A stretch of 64,000 bases of DNA, from NCBI RefSeq assembly GCF_009928445.1, contig NZ_JAABNO010000002.1, forward strand, positions 124,001 to 188,000, written 5' to 3'. The DNA comes from Clostridium sp. C8-1-8 (GTDB lineage Bacteria; Bacillota; Clostridia; Clostridiales; Clostridiaceae). The position numbers and the translations under genes were made by a program. Positions 44,277 through 53,508 of this stretch are shown one piece after another. Positions within the stretch are counted from its first letter, which is position 1. Every line of letters starts with the position of its first letter. The notes below the pieces were generated by a model. It did no database searches. It was given only the letters and a program-made list of their open reading frames with translations, and had not been told where the DNA came from.

Positions 44277-47200
44277 ATGGATGTTGAACTTATTAATAAA
44301 TATATTCTTGAATGTGTTAAAGAACAAAGAATAGAAAAAAAGATGGCATTAGAAATACTTAAGGAAATAAATATTAACGGGAAAAATAAATCAAAAGATA
44401 TTGCAATTATAGGAATGGCATGTAGACTTCCAGGAGCTAAAAATGTTAATGAATACTGGAATAATCTATTAAATGGTGTGAACAGTATAAAAAGGTGTTC
44501 AGAAACAAGAAAAAAAGATATTGTAGATTTTTTTCCGTTTACTAAAGAGGCAGCTAAAAGTTCAGACTTTAAGATTGGTGCACTTGATGAAATAGATAAG
44601 TTTGATGAATCCTTATTTAGGATATCGCCTAAAGAGGCTATTTTGATGGATCCATACCAAAGATTGCTGCTTGAAACTTCATATGAAGCTATAGAAGATG
44701 CAGGTTATGGAGGAAACGCAATTATAAATTCAAACACAGGTGTTTTTATAGGGAGAGATTACTCAACAAATGATATGTATATTGATGGGGTCAGCAATCA
44801 GGAGTTTTTAGCTGCTACAGGTTCATATCCAGCGATTCTTTCAAGTAGAATATCATACGTTTTTAACCTGCACGGACCAAGTATAGTTTTTGATACAGCT
44901 TGCTCTTCAAGTTTTGTAGCGTTGAATATGGCTTGCAAAGGATTAAAAGATGATGAATGCGAAATGGCTATAGTAGGTGGAATAAATCTATTTATAAATC
45001 CATTTTTAATTGATGGAAAAGGGTCCAATATGGATATGATAGAATCTAATGAAGGAAAGCTAAGAGCCTTCGATAAAGATGCATCAGGAACAATATGGGG
45101 AGAAGGCGTTGGTGTAGTTGTTATAAAATTACTAGATAAAGCAATAAAAGATAATGATAATATTTATGCAGTAATAAAAGGTAGTGCAATAAATAATAAT
45201 GGTACAGCTAATGGAATTACTGCTCCTAGTGCTGAAGCACATGAGGAAGTAATAGTAAATGCTTGGAAGAATGCTGGAATTGATCCAGAAACTATCTCAT
45301 ATATAGAATCTCATGGCACTGCAACAAAAATTGGAGATACTATTGAAATAAAGGGATTAACAAATGCTTTTAAAAGGTATACAGATAAAAAGCAATTTTG
45401 TAGTTTAGGAGCTGTAAAAGCAAATATAGGACATTCTATGAGTGCATCAGGTATAGCATCTCTAATAAAGGTGGTACTATGTATAAAAAATGAAGCGATA
45501 CCTCCCAATATAAATTTTGAGCAGTCTAATCCTTTCATTAATTTTTGCAATTCCCCTGTATTTTTCAATGATATCTATAGGCATTGGAAGTCAGAAGATG
45601 GTCCAAGAAGGGCTGGTATTAGTAACTTTGGTTTAAGTGGCACCAATGGTCATGTAGTTTTGGAGGAATATAGAGAAAAAGAAAGTGAAAAAAGGCAAGA
45701 GCTACTCCCAAATATTCCAAACTATAATGTGCTGACTTTATCTGCTAAAAGTGAAAAAGTACTTAAGCGTATTATAAAAAACTATTATAAGTTTTTAAAA
45801 AACAATGAAGATTTAAATTTGAAAAATATTTGTTATACTTCAAGTATTGGCAGAGGTCACTATAACTATCGTGTTGCAATAATAGTAAAAGACTTAAAAG
45901 AACTAGAGAAAAGATTAAAAAATTTAATTTGCAAATTTCCTTCAAATATAGATGATGAATTTGTTTATTATGGAAAGCATAGAGTTGTTCATGAAAATGA
46001 TGAATACATGAATGAAGAATCTATAACAGAGAAAGAGAAAAACAGTATTACTAAAGAGTCTTTTATATTATTAAAAGATTACTTAGATACCGGAAAAGTT
46101 AAAGTTGAGTATTTAAAGAGTATATGCTCTTTGTATTTGAGAGGAGCAGATATTCCATGGAATAACTTTTATAGTACTGAGAAAGTTAAAAAAGTAAGTT
46201 TACCGACATATCCCTTTGAGAGAAAAAGGTGTTGGCTTGACACTCCAAAAAGAGAAGAAGATGATAGGGAAAAAGAAAGAGTGAATGTAGATAGGTATAG
46301 AAGTTTAGAAACTATTAAAGTAATTGGGAGACGAGATGGTGTATATAGTACATTCGAGAAGAAAATAGGCGAAATTATAGCTGAAAAGCTGGGGATGAAA
46401 GAGATAAGTATCTATGACGAACTTTTTGATCTTGGAGTAGATTCAATCCATATAATTGAGATTGTGTATAAGATATGTGATGAAATGAAAATTCAGTTGA
46501 AACTTGACGAAATATCAGATTACACAACTATTTTTGATATAGCAAAAGGAATTGAGAAAAAGATTATACAAAAAGATAACATTTCATCTGATGTAGAAAA
46601 TAAAGTAGCTCCTGATAGATATGAACTAACTCCAGAAGATATAAGTAAAAAAAATAAAATACTTGAAAAGAAATTAAAAAGGTATGACTACTGTAAAATA
46701 GTTGTATTTAATAATGATAAGGTTGTTTTAGAAAAAAAAATAACTGAAACCACTGCTATGGCTGCTAACTGTTATATTTTGGGGGATGGTAAAGAGTGTA
46801 TAGTTATTGATCCAGGTGTTGATTATTATGAGATATTAAATGCTGCGCAACAATCAAATATGGATATAAAATACGTGATAGCAACCCATTGTCATCTAGA
46901 TCATATAATGAATGCAGATAAAGTAGTTGAAAAAACCAATGCTAAGATTCTAGTTCCTGAAGGTGATATAGATTTACTAAGAAGTACTATTAAGGGTGAG
47001 CCTAGGAATATATTTAGATATATTAAAGATGCTGAAGAGATTATAGTAGGAAACTTAAAGCTTGAAATAATCCATTTGGGTGGACATACTAAAGGAAGTA
47101 TATGTATTAAGTCTGAAAAACAACTGTTTACAGGTGATGTAATATTTAAGCATTCTATTGGAAATCCAGACAGTGAGTGGGGAGGCAGTTATTCAGAGAT

Positions 47201-47324
47201 AGTTCAGTCTATTCGAAACAAGTTATTTGTCCTAGAGGATAAGGTAACGATTTATCCTGGTCATGGTGAATTTACTACTATAGGAGATGAAAAAGAAAAT
47301 AATATAATAACTATATTAAAGTAA
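44277..47324 (+). CDS. Terminal trans-AT PKS module fused to an MBL-fold hydrolase: KS-ACP-MBL
   Basis: 1015 residues. Short docking helices (1-32); KS (about 38-465, Cys209; HGTGT is varied to ESHGTAT but both catalytic His are kept, GHSMSASG); linker ending LPTYPFERKRCW; ACP (Ser723 in LGVDS). The C-terminal ~200 residues are a complete metallo-beta-lactamase-fold hydrolase of the glyoxalase II type: His871, His873, Asp875, His876 (THCHLDH), His937 (GGHTKG), Asp954 (TGD) and His996 (PGHG). There is no KR, DH or alpha/beta-hydrolase TE domain. The MBL domain is therefore the best candidate for chain release by thioester hydrolysis; discrete MBL thioesterases do this for fungal aromatic PKSs. 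A beta-keto acid product could decarboxylate to a methyl ketone (inference). Confidence 0.9.
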   Translation: MDVELINKYILECVKEQRIEKKMALEILKEININGKNKSKDIAIIGMACRLPGAKNVNEYWNNLLNGVNSIKRCSETRKKDIVDFFPFTKEAAKSSDFKIGALDEIDKFDESLFRISPKEAILMDPYQRLLLETSYEAIEDAGYGGNAIINSNTGVFIGRDYSTNDMYIDGVSNQEFLAATGSYPAILSSRISYVFNLHGPSIVFDTACSSSFVALNMACKGLKDDECEMAIVGGINLFINPFLIDGKGSNMDMIESNEGKLRAFDKDASGTIWGEGVGVVVIKLLDKAIKDNDNIYAVIKGSAINNNGTANGITAPSAEAHEEVIVNAWKNAGIDPETISYIESHGTATKIGDTIEIKGLTNAFKRYTDKKQFCSLGAVKANIGHSMSASGIASLIKVVLCIKNEAIPPNINFEQSNPFINFCNSPVFFNDIYRHWKSEDGPRRAGISNFGLSGTNGHVVLEEYREKESEKRQELLPNIPNYNVLTLSAKSEKVLKRIIKNYYKFLKNNEDLNLKNICYTSSIGRGHYNYRVAIIVKDLKELEKRLKNLICKFPSNIDDEFVYYGKHRVVHENDEYMNEESITEKEKNSITKESFILLKDYLDTGKVKVEYLKSICSLYLRGADIPWNNFYSTEKVKKVSLPTYPFERKRCWLDTPKREEDDREKERVNVDRYRSLETIKVIGRRDGVYSTFEKKIGEIIAEKLGMKEISIYDELFDLGVDSIHIIEIVYKICDEMKIQLKLDEISDYTTIFDIAKGIEKKIIQKDNISSDVENKVAPDRYELTPEDISKKNKILEKKLKRYDYCKIVVFNNDKVVLEKKITETTAMAANCYILGDGKECIVIDPGVDYYEILNAAQQSNMDIKYVIATHCHLDHIMNADKVVEKTNAKILVPEGDIDLLRSTIKGEPRNIFRYIKDAEEIIVGNLKLEIIHLGGHTKGSICIKSEKQLFTGDVIFKHSIGNPDSEWGGSYSEIVQSIRNKLFVLEDKVTIYPGHGEFTTIGDEKENNIITILK

Positions 47325-47351
47325 AATGTAATTGAATTTCCATGGGAAAAA

Positions 47352-47397
47352 TTGACTAAGTGTATATATATGGTAAAATTAATATATATGCACTTAG
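47352..47397 (+). promoter_or_regulatory. Promoter overlapped by a 16-bp inverted repeat, upstream of the MATE gene
   Basis: TTGACT (47352-47357), 16-bp spacer and TAAAAT (47374-47379). An inverted repeat spans 47356-47397: CTAAGTGTATATATAT and its near-perfect complement with one mismatch around a 10-bp gap. It covers the promoter and could be a repressor operator for the export genes. As RNA it could also form a weak hairpin, but no T run follows. Confidence 0.45.
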
Positions 47398-47473
47398 GGT
47401 GATTTAATATGATGTAGTAAAACTGTTAAATCTTATAGTTGCATTAGAAGACATGATTATGAGGAGGAATATA

Positions 47474-48823
47474 ATGAGAAATGAATATGGAAGGGATTTA
47501 ACAAAAGGAAAGGTTTTTAGTAATTTAATAGTACTTGCACTACCAATATTTTTAGTATTACTTTTGACAATGGGATACCAAATAATTAATTCAATATGGA
47601 TAGGGAATATGCTAGGAAAGGATGCATTGGCTTCAGCAACTGTTAGCTTGTCAATTCTAAGTTTACTTATTTCGGTAGCGACAGGCTCAACTTTAGCTAT
47701 CTCTATATTAATCTCCCAAACATTCGGAAAGAAAGACCATGAAATGGTTAAAAAAATTGTAGATAATTCAATATACTTTTTTATTATAGTTAGCGTAATT
47801 ATAACCGTTGTTTTTATAATTGGAAGTAATTTTTTCCTTAAAGTTATGGGAGCGTCTGATGAAATACTTGGTATGGCTTCAACTTACTTAAGACTATCAA
47901 TGGTAGGTTTTTTGGCAATATACTTATTTGATGTAGTCAATGCAATATTAAATGGAGTTGGAGATGTAAAAACACCATTAAAAATTTTGGTATTATCAAC
48001 TGTTATAAATGCTGTACTTGATCCAATACTGATTAGCAGATTTGGTTTAAAAGGTGCTGCATTTGCCTCTCTAATTTCTCAAGTTGCTGCTTTAATTGCA
48101 GGGATTATTTATATCAATAAAAAGGGCGATTTATTATCAATAAAAATTAAGAGATTTACCTTTGATAAAGAAATAATTATCAAATTGGTGAAGATTGGAT
48201 TTCCTTCATTAATACAACAATGTTTATTACCATTAAGCTCATTATTTATTACAGCACTTGTAGCAAGTTACGGTTCGGAATCTATAGCTGCGTTTGGAGC
48301 TGCTGGAAAGATAGACTATTTTGCTATAATACCGGCGATGGCAATTGGAAATGCAGTATCAATTATGGCAGGTCAAAATATAGGCGCTGGTCTATATGAC
48401 AGAGTGAAAGAGATATTTAAAAATGCAATAAAAATTAATTTATTAATTAATCTTATTATTGCGTTAGTAGTATTTTTCATGCCTAAAATACTATTACGTA
48501 TGTTTGCAGCAGATCCACATGTATTAAATATTGGGGCTAATTATCTTAAGATAGTTTGTTTTGGATATATACTTTTTGCAATATCATTTGTAACTAACGG
48601 GATTATCAATGGCTCAGGTAAAACCATTATTACAATGCTTATATCATTTTTGTCTCTATGCATTATACGCGTACCTATAGCAATATTTTTATCTCATAAT
48701 GGGTTTGGATTAAATGGAATATGGATTGCAATTCTTATAAGTTATGCTGTAACCTCTGTTAATAGCTCATTATACTACTTGCTAGGTAAGTGGAGAAAGG
48801 TTGCTTTAGATGCAGCTGCTTAG
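47474..48823 (+). CDS. MATE-family multidrug efflux transporter
   Basis: A membrane protein of about 449 residues with roughly twelve hydrophobic segments in two homologous halves. Features typical of MATE exporters are ILNGVGDVKTPLKILVLSTVINAVLDPILI in the first half and the parallel IINGSGKTIITML in the second. The in-frame ATG at 47453 contains the ribosome binding site (gaggaggaat) in its first codons, so the start at 47474 (MRNEYGRDL) is preferred. It lies directly after the megasynthase operon behind its own promoter, so it is the likely exporter of the product or a self-protection pump (inference). Confidence 0.9.
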   Translation: MRNEYGRDLTKGKVFSNLIVLALPIFLVLLLTMGYQIINSIWIGNMLGKDALASATVSLSILSLLISVATGSTLAISILISQTFGKKDHEMVKKIVDNSIYFFIIVSVIITVVFIIGSNFFLKVMGASDEILGMASTYLRLSMVGFLAIYLFDVVNAILNGVGDVKTPLKILVLSTVINAVLDPILISRFGLKGAAFASLISQVAALIAGIIYINKKGDLLSIKIKRFTFDKEIIIKLVKIGFPSLIQQCLLPLSSLFITALVASYGSESIAAFGAAGKIDYFAIIPAMAIGNAVSIMAGQNIGAGLYDRVKEIFKNAIKINLLINLIIALVVFFMPKILLRMFAADPHVLNIGANYLKIVCFGYILFAISFVTNGIINGSGKTIITMLISFLSLCIIRVPIAIFLSHNGFGLNGIWIAILISYAVTSVNSSLYYLLGKWRKVALDAAA

Positions 48824-48846
48824 ATATGAATAAGAGGAGAATATAA

Positions 48847-49809
48847 ATGTCATTGGAGAGAAAATCAGTTATAACAGTATTTAGTATTATATATATTATC
48901 TTACCATGTGTTATAATTGGAAATTTAATATTTACTAATCCTAAAAGTGTATTGGTATATTTAACAAATATAATTATTTTTTTAGAGTATTTTGTAATTC
49001 TATATTACACGGGATATTGGGGAGCTATAAACTATAAAATAAAATATCTTTTTGTTACGATAGGATTACTAGTCATTCTTAGGGAGACTAAAGAAATTAC
49101 AACATTGACAACTTTATATCAAGTGACCGACATGTCAAATTTATTTTTTATGTTTAGGATAATACTATTTTTGATACTAGGCGTTAATATTATATTTATA
49201 TTCAAAAGTTTTTCTTATAAAGGAAAGGATGTTAAACTAGAATTTCCATTTAAGGATGGGGAATATTGGATAATGCATGGAGGAGATGGCAAACATAGTT
49301 CTTTGACAAATTATCACTATAATGCTTTTTTTCATAGAAGAGCTGGAGTTAATGATTCAATGAGATATGCAGTAGATATAGTTAAACTTAGTAGAGGTAA
49401 GATATCAAAGCATATATTTTCAACAAATATATTAGATTACGAAAGTTTTCAAGATAAGATCTATGCCCCATGTGATGGAAAAGTAGTTGATATAATTGAG
49501 GAGTATGACAATAGTGCTCCATATGGTGGAAATTACCCGTATAATACAGGAAATACAATAATTATTAAGACTAAGGATTATTATGTTTTAATGGGCCACA
49601 TACAGAAGGGAAGCATAAGAGTTAGGCTATCTGAATATGTAGCTAAGGGAGATGAGATTGCTAGAGTAGGTAATTCAGGTATGACTCAGTTTCCTCATTT
49701 ACACATGCAGGTTGTATCTTCAGATTCAGAATATATGTGGTTTGGAAAAGGAATTCCTATATTATTCAATAACAAATTTCCTGTGAAAAATATGATTTTT
49801 AAAGTTTAA
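48847..49809 (+). CDS. Membrane-anchored M23 (LytM-like) metallopeptidase family protein
   Basis: 320 residues. About four transmembrane helices lie in residues 8-125, followed by an extracytoplasmic or cytoplasmic soluble domain with M23 features: RYAVDIV (Asp metal ligand), APCDGKVVDI, NTIIIK, YVLMGHIQKGS, VAKGDEIARVGNSGMTQFPHLHMQV. The HLH of the M23 active site is present. The first M23 motif is less typical (an H..D arrangement around residue 160-178), so activity is uncertain. It starts 23 nt after the MATE gene with a good ribosome binding site (agaggagaata), so the two are co-transcribed. It may act in cell-envelope protection or product maturation (inference). Confidence 0.8.
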   Translation: MSLERKSVITVFSIIYIILPCVIIGNLIFTNPKSVLVYLTNIIIFLEYFVILYYTGYWGAINYKIKYLFVTIGLLVILRETKEITTLTTLYQVTDMSNLFFMFRIILFLILGVNIIFIFKSFSYKGKDVKLEFPFKDGEYWIMHGGDGKHSSLTNYHYNAFFHRRAGVNDSMRYAVDIVKLSRGKISKHIFSTNILDYESFQDKIYAPCDGKVVDIIEEYDNSAPYGGNYPYNTGNTIIIKTKDYYVLMGHIQKGSIRVRLSEYVAKGDEIARVGNSGMTQFPHLHMQVVSSDSEYMWFGKGIPILFNNKFPVKNMIFKV

Positions 49810-49973
49810 AATCATATGAAAACTATCTACTGCTGCAGTAAGCCATATGTATTTTTTATTGAAGAAATTACTTTGGATTCGCAGCAGTTTATATCTGTAG
49901 AAAATCTGATAAAATTATTCATATAATAGATGCTGTAAATATAGTGTTTTATACAGCAGAAAAGAGGGGAAAT

Positions 49974-50675
49974 ATGAGGTTATTTTGCTTTCCTTATGCA
50001 GGTGGTTCAGCGACTGTCTATTCAAAGTGGAAAAAAATGGTGAACAGTTCTATAGAAATTGTTCCAGTCGAATTTCCTGGGAGAGGAATAAGATTTAATG
50101 AAAAGCTATGTGATAACATGAAGAAATTAGTTGACGATGTATACAATAGCTTAGAGAAAAGTCTTATTGAAGATGAATATATGCTATATGGACACAGTAT
50201 GGGTGGACTTTTTGTATACTATTTAACTAATAAAATTGTAAAAAGTGGTATTAGATTGCCGAGTAGATTGTTTATATCAGGAAGAAGAGCTCCTCATATT
50301 AACAAGAGTAGCGAATTTTTTTACGAAATGACAGATAAGGAGTTTGTAAGTAAAATATATGAAATTGGAGGCACACCAAAGGAACTTATAGAAAACGAAG
50401 AAATGTTAAAAATTTACATTCCAATTATAAAAAATGACTATAGGCTAGTTGAGACTTGTCTATATGAAAAGCCAGTAAAAATATTTGATTTTGATATAAC
50501 TATTTTTAATGGTATAGAAGATGATTTAGACAAGGAAGATATAGAAGAATGGAGTAGATATACATCAAAAAAGTTTATTAGCTATAATTTTAATGGTGGA
50601 CATTTTTTTATACGGGACTACGGGAAAGAAATACTTGATATTATATATAATCAAACAAAGCAAGGAACTTCATAA
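49974..50675 (+). CDS. Type II thioesterase (GrsT/SrfAD-like)
   Basis: An alpha/beta-hydrolase of about 233 residues that typically removes stalled or wrong acyl groups from PKS/NRPS carrier proteins. Seen: N-terminal RLFCFPYAGGSA, nucleophile Ser75 in YGHSMGG, LFISGRRAPH, and the late GGHFFI catalytic histidine motif. ATG 49974 (after aaagagggg) is chosen over the GTG at 49944, which has no ribosome binding site and whose extension contains the binding site of 49974. It stands alone between the peptidase and the acc genes. Confidence 0.92.
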   Translation: MRLFCFPYAGGSATVYSKWKKMVNSSIEIVPVEFPGRGIRFNEKLCDNMKKLVDDVYNSLEKSLIEDEYMLYGHSMGGLFVYYLTNKIVKSGIRLPSRLFISGRRAPHINKSSEFFYEMTDKEFVSKIYEIGGTPKELIENEEMLKIYIPIIKNDYRLVETCLYEKPVKIFDFDITIFNGIEDDLDKEDIEEWSRYTSKKFISYNFNGGHFFIRDYGKEILDIIYNQTKQGTS

Positions 50676-50782
50676 CTAATCATTTCTAATAACTTCAAGA
50701 TTCTAGGAAGTGTTTTCCACAGAATTTTAATTACTATAATTTAAAAGTCACGGAAAAATGACATTAAATCTGTATTATTTAT

Positions 50783-50810
50783 ATAATTACTTAATTATTT
50801 AAGTGATTAT
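50783..50810. promoter_or_regulatory. Inverted repeat upstream of the acc operon
   Basis: ATAATTACTTAA-ttat-TTAAGTGATTAT is a 12-bp inverted repeat with one mismatch, about 65 nt before accB. It is a candidate operator; it does not match the FapR consensus I know. Confidence 0.35.
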
Positions 50811-50873
50811 ATTATTTATTAAGAAGAGGTTTCTTAATATAAGGATACATTAATAAAATTAAGGAGGAGAGAG

Positions 50874-51311
50874 ATGGATATTGATGGTGTTAAGGAATTA
50901 TTGAATTTGATAGAAAAATCGAATTTTTCTAAAGTTGAATTATGCATTGGTGGCGATTCTTTGAAGTTGGAGAAAGTAGATAGTAAAGAGATAAGCTTAG
51001 ATAGGATTTATTATGAGGATAATGAGGTTTGTGATAGCCTTATAGAAGAACGTATAAATGGACAAGCATTTATAGAAATTATCAAATCTCCTATGGTTGG
51101 AGTATTTCATAATTCAGCTAGTCCTGAAGAAGACCCTTTTGTTAGTATTGGAAGTAAAGTTAAAAAAGGAGACGTAATAGGAATAGTTGAGGCAATGAAG
51201 CTAATGAATGAGATAGAAAGTAATTGTGAAGGTGAGGTAATCGAAATTTGTAAAAAAGATAATGAAACCGTAGGGTATGGTGATGTTCTTATAAAGATTA
51301 AGTTAGGTTAA
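50874..51311 (+). CDS. accB: Acetyl-CoA carboxylase biotin carboxyl carrier protein
   Basis: A 145-residue BCCP. A variable N-terminal segment leads into the biotinyl domain starting at IKSPMVGVFH. The biotin attachment site is Lys109 in EAMKLMNEI, and ENEGDV-like KKGDVIGIVEA precedes it. It carries carboxyl groups between biotin carboxylase and the transferase subunits to make malonyl-CoA. First of four acc genes in the order B-C-D-A, directly after the type II thioesterase. Strong ribosome binding site (aaggaggagag). Confidence 0.94.
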   Translation: MDIDGVKELLNLIEKSNFSKVELCIGGDSLKLEKVDSKEISLDRIYYEDNEVCDSLIEERINGQAFIEIIKSPMVGVFHNSASPEEDPFVSIGSKVKKGDVIGIVEAMKLMNEIESNCEGEVIEICKKDNETVGYGDVLIKIKLG

Positions 51312-51323
51312 GAGGGTGATATT

Positions 51324-52703
51324 TTGATTAAGAGAGACAACACTATAAGAAAGGTTTTAATAGCTAATAGAGGAGAAATTGCTGTAAGAATTATAAGAGC
51401 CTGCAAAGAATTAGGGATAAAAACTGTTGCTGCTTATTCTGAAGAAGACAAATATTCACTAACTACTGATTTAGCAGATGAGGCAATTTGTATTGGTAGG
51501 GCTTCTGCTAAAGAGAGTTATTTGAATATTCCAAATATAATTAGTGCTTGTGATGTTACTGGTGCAGACAGTATACATCCCGGTGTTGGCTTTTTATCGG
51601 AAGATCCTAACTTTGCAAGAATATGTGAGGATTGTAATATAACTTTTATTGGACCCAGTAGTGAAACCATATCAATGATGGGAGATAAATCAAGAGCAAA
51701 AAAAATTATGAGAAGTTTAAATATACCTACTATACCTGGATCAGATGGAGAAATTAATTCTGTAGAAGAAGCGTTAATAATTGCAAATAAGATAGGATAT
51801 CCTGTAATGATAAAGGCTTCATTTGGTGGTGGAGGGAAAGGCATAAGAATAGCTAATAGCGATGAAGAATTAAAAAAGGAATACTATGTATCAAGGCTTG
51901 AATCTAAGGCTTGTTTCCATAGTGAAAGTGTATATATAGAAAAAATTATCAGATCTCCAAAACATATTGAATTTCAGATAATTGCAGATAAGTATGGAAA
52001 TGTAGTTCATCTAGGAGAAAGGGATTGTTCTATGCAGAGAAATAATCAGAAAGTTATAGAAGAATCTCCATGTAACTATATTTCTGAAAAGCTGAGAAGA
52101 GATATGGGAGAAGTTGCTATTAAAGTAGCGAAATCAGTTGGATATGTAAGTGCAGGAACTGTTGAATTTTTACTGGATGAGGATAACAACTACTACTTTA
52201 TGGAGATGAATACTAGAATACAAGTGGAACACCCTATAACTGAAGTAATTACCGGTATTGATTTAGTTAAAGAACAAATAAATGTTGCAAGTGGAAAAAG
52301 ACTTTATTTTACTCAAGAGGAAGTAAGCTTAAGTGGACATGCTATCGAGTGTAGGATAAATGCAGAAGATACTAAGAATGGATTCGCACCTTGTTCTGGA
52401 AAGATAGGAACCCTAATACTACCAGGAGGTACTGGTATTAGAGTTGATAGTTGTATTTATAGTGATTGTAATGTATCACCATATTATGATTCTATGATTG
52501 CTAAGATAATTGCGCATGGAAGAGATAGAAATGAGTCTATCAAAAGGATGGTAAGAGCACTTGAAGAACTCAGAATAGATAATATAATTACTAATAAAAA
52601 CTTTCAAAGTTGGTTACTGGAACAAGAGGAATTTTTAAATGGAAGCTATAATACAGAATTTTTATCAAATAAGTTGGTGAGTGTAAATGAATTCGTTAAG
52701 TAA
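51324..52703 (+). CDS. accC: Acetyl-CoA carboxylase, biotin carboxylase subunit
   Basis: 459 residues with an ATP-grasp fold: [18 protein letters not shown] at the N-terminus, the glycine-rich [10 protein letters not shown] loop near residue 170, [16 protein letters not shown], and [15 protein letters not shown] with the catalytic Arg/Glu. The length is standard (about 450). It starts with TTG 12 nt after accB (ribosome binding site aagagggtg). Its last 17 nt overlap accD, implying translational coupling. Confidence 0.95.
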   Translation: MIKRDNTIRKVLIANRGEIAVRIIRACKELGIKTVAAYSEEDKYSLTTDLADEAICIGRASAKESYLNIPNIISACDVTGADSIHPGVGFLSEDPNFARICEDCNITFIGPSSETISMMGDKSRAKKIMRSLNIPTIPGSDGEINSVEEALIIANKIGYPVMIKASFGGGGKGIRIANSDEELKKEYYVSRLESKACFHSESVYIEKIIRSPKHIEFQIIADKYGNVVHLGERDCSMQRNNQKVIEESPCNYISEKLRRDMGEVAIKVAKSVGYVSAGTVEFLLDEDNNYYFMEMNTRIQVEHPITEVITGIDLVKEQINVASGKRLYFTQEEVSLSGHAIECRINAEDTKNGFAPCSGKIGTLILPGGTGIRVDSCIYSDCNVSPYYDSMIAKIIAHGRDRNESIKRMVRALEELRIDNIITNKNFQSWLLEQEEFLNGSYNTEFLSNKLVSVNEFVK

Positions 52704-53508
52704 AGTTAATATAATAGAGGGAATGTGGACGAAGTGTAAAAAATGTACAAATATCATATATACAAAAGAATTAGAAGAAAATTATAATGTATGCCCAAAA
52801 TGTAATTATCATTTTAGAATAAGTGCTAAAGAAAGGATTAAACTTATAATAGATGAAAATTCTTTTGAAGAATTATATAGTGACATAGAAACAAAGAATA
52901 TTTTAAATTTTGATGGTTATGATGAAAAGTTAAGAGATAGTATTGAAAAAAGTTCAATAAATGAAGCGGTTATTTGTGGAACTGGTGAAATAGGTGGCAT
53001 AAAGGTAGCTGTAGCTATAATGGATAGTAATTTTATGATGGGAAGTATGGGAATAGTTGTAGGAGAAAAGATTACAAGGTTGGTTGAATATGCTGGAGAA
53101 AAAAGGGTAGCATTGATAATTTTTTGTGCTTCTGGTGGAGCGAGAATGCAGGAGGGAATATTTTCACTGATGCAGATGGCGAAGATATCATTTGAATTAT
53201 CAAAGTTTAGGGAAGAAGGAGGCCTATATATCTCTGTATTAACTGATCCAACAACAGGAGGAGTAAGTGCCAGCTTTGCCATGCAAGGAGATATAATAAT
53301 TGCTGAGCCAAAGGCCTTGGTAGGGTTTGCAGGTAAAAAAGTAATACAGAATACTATAAAAGAAGAATTGCCAAAAGATCTACAAAGAGCAGAATTTCTA
53401 TTTAGAAAAGGGTTAATTGATAAGATAGTAAATAGAAAGGAAATGAAGAGTTTTTTGTTCGACATTCTTGATATAAATAAGGGGATACACTATGAATCAA
53501 GAAAATAA
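52687..53508 (+). CDS. accD: Acetyl-CoA carboxylase carboxyltransferase beta subunit
   Basis: 273 residues. An N-terminal zinc ribbon (CKKC ... CPKC, residues about 17-40) is followed by the crotonase-like carboxyltransferase core with [27 protein letters not shown] and the oxyanion-hole glycines. It pairs with AccA to move the carboxyl group from biotin to acetyl-CoA. It overlaps accC and accA by 17 nt each. Confidence 0.95.
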   Translation: MNSLSKVNIIEGMWTKCKKCTNIIYTKELEENYNVCPKCNYHFRISAKERIKLIIDENSFEELYSDIETKNILNFDGYDEKLRDSIEKSSINEAVICGTGEIGGIKVAVAIMDSNFMMGSMGIVVGEKITRLVEYAGEKRVALIIFCASGGARMQEGIFSLMQMAKISFELSKFREEGGLYISVLTDPTTGGVSASFAMQGDIIIAEPKALVGFAGKKVIQNTIKEELPKDLQRAEFLFRKGLIDKIVNRKEMKSFLFDILDINKGIHYESRK

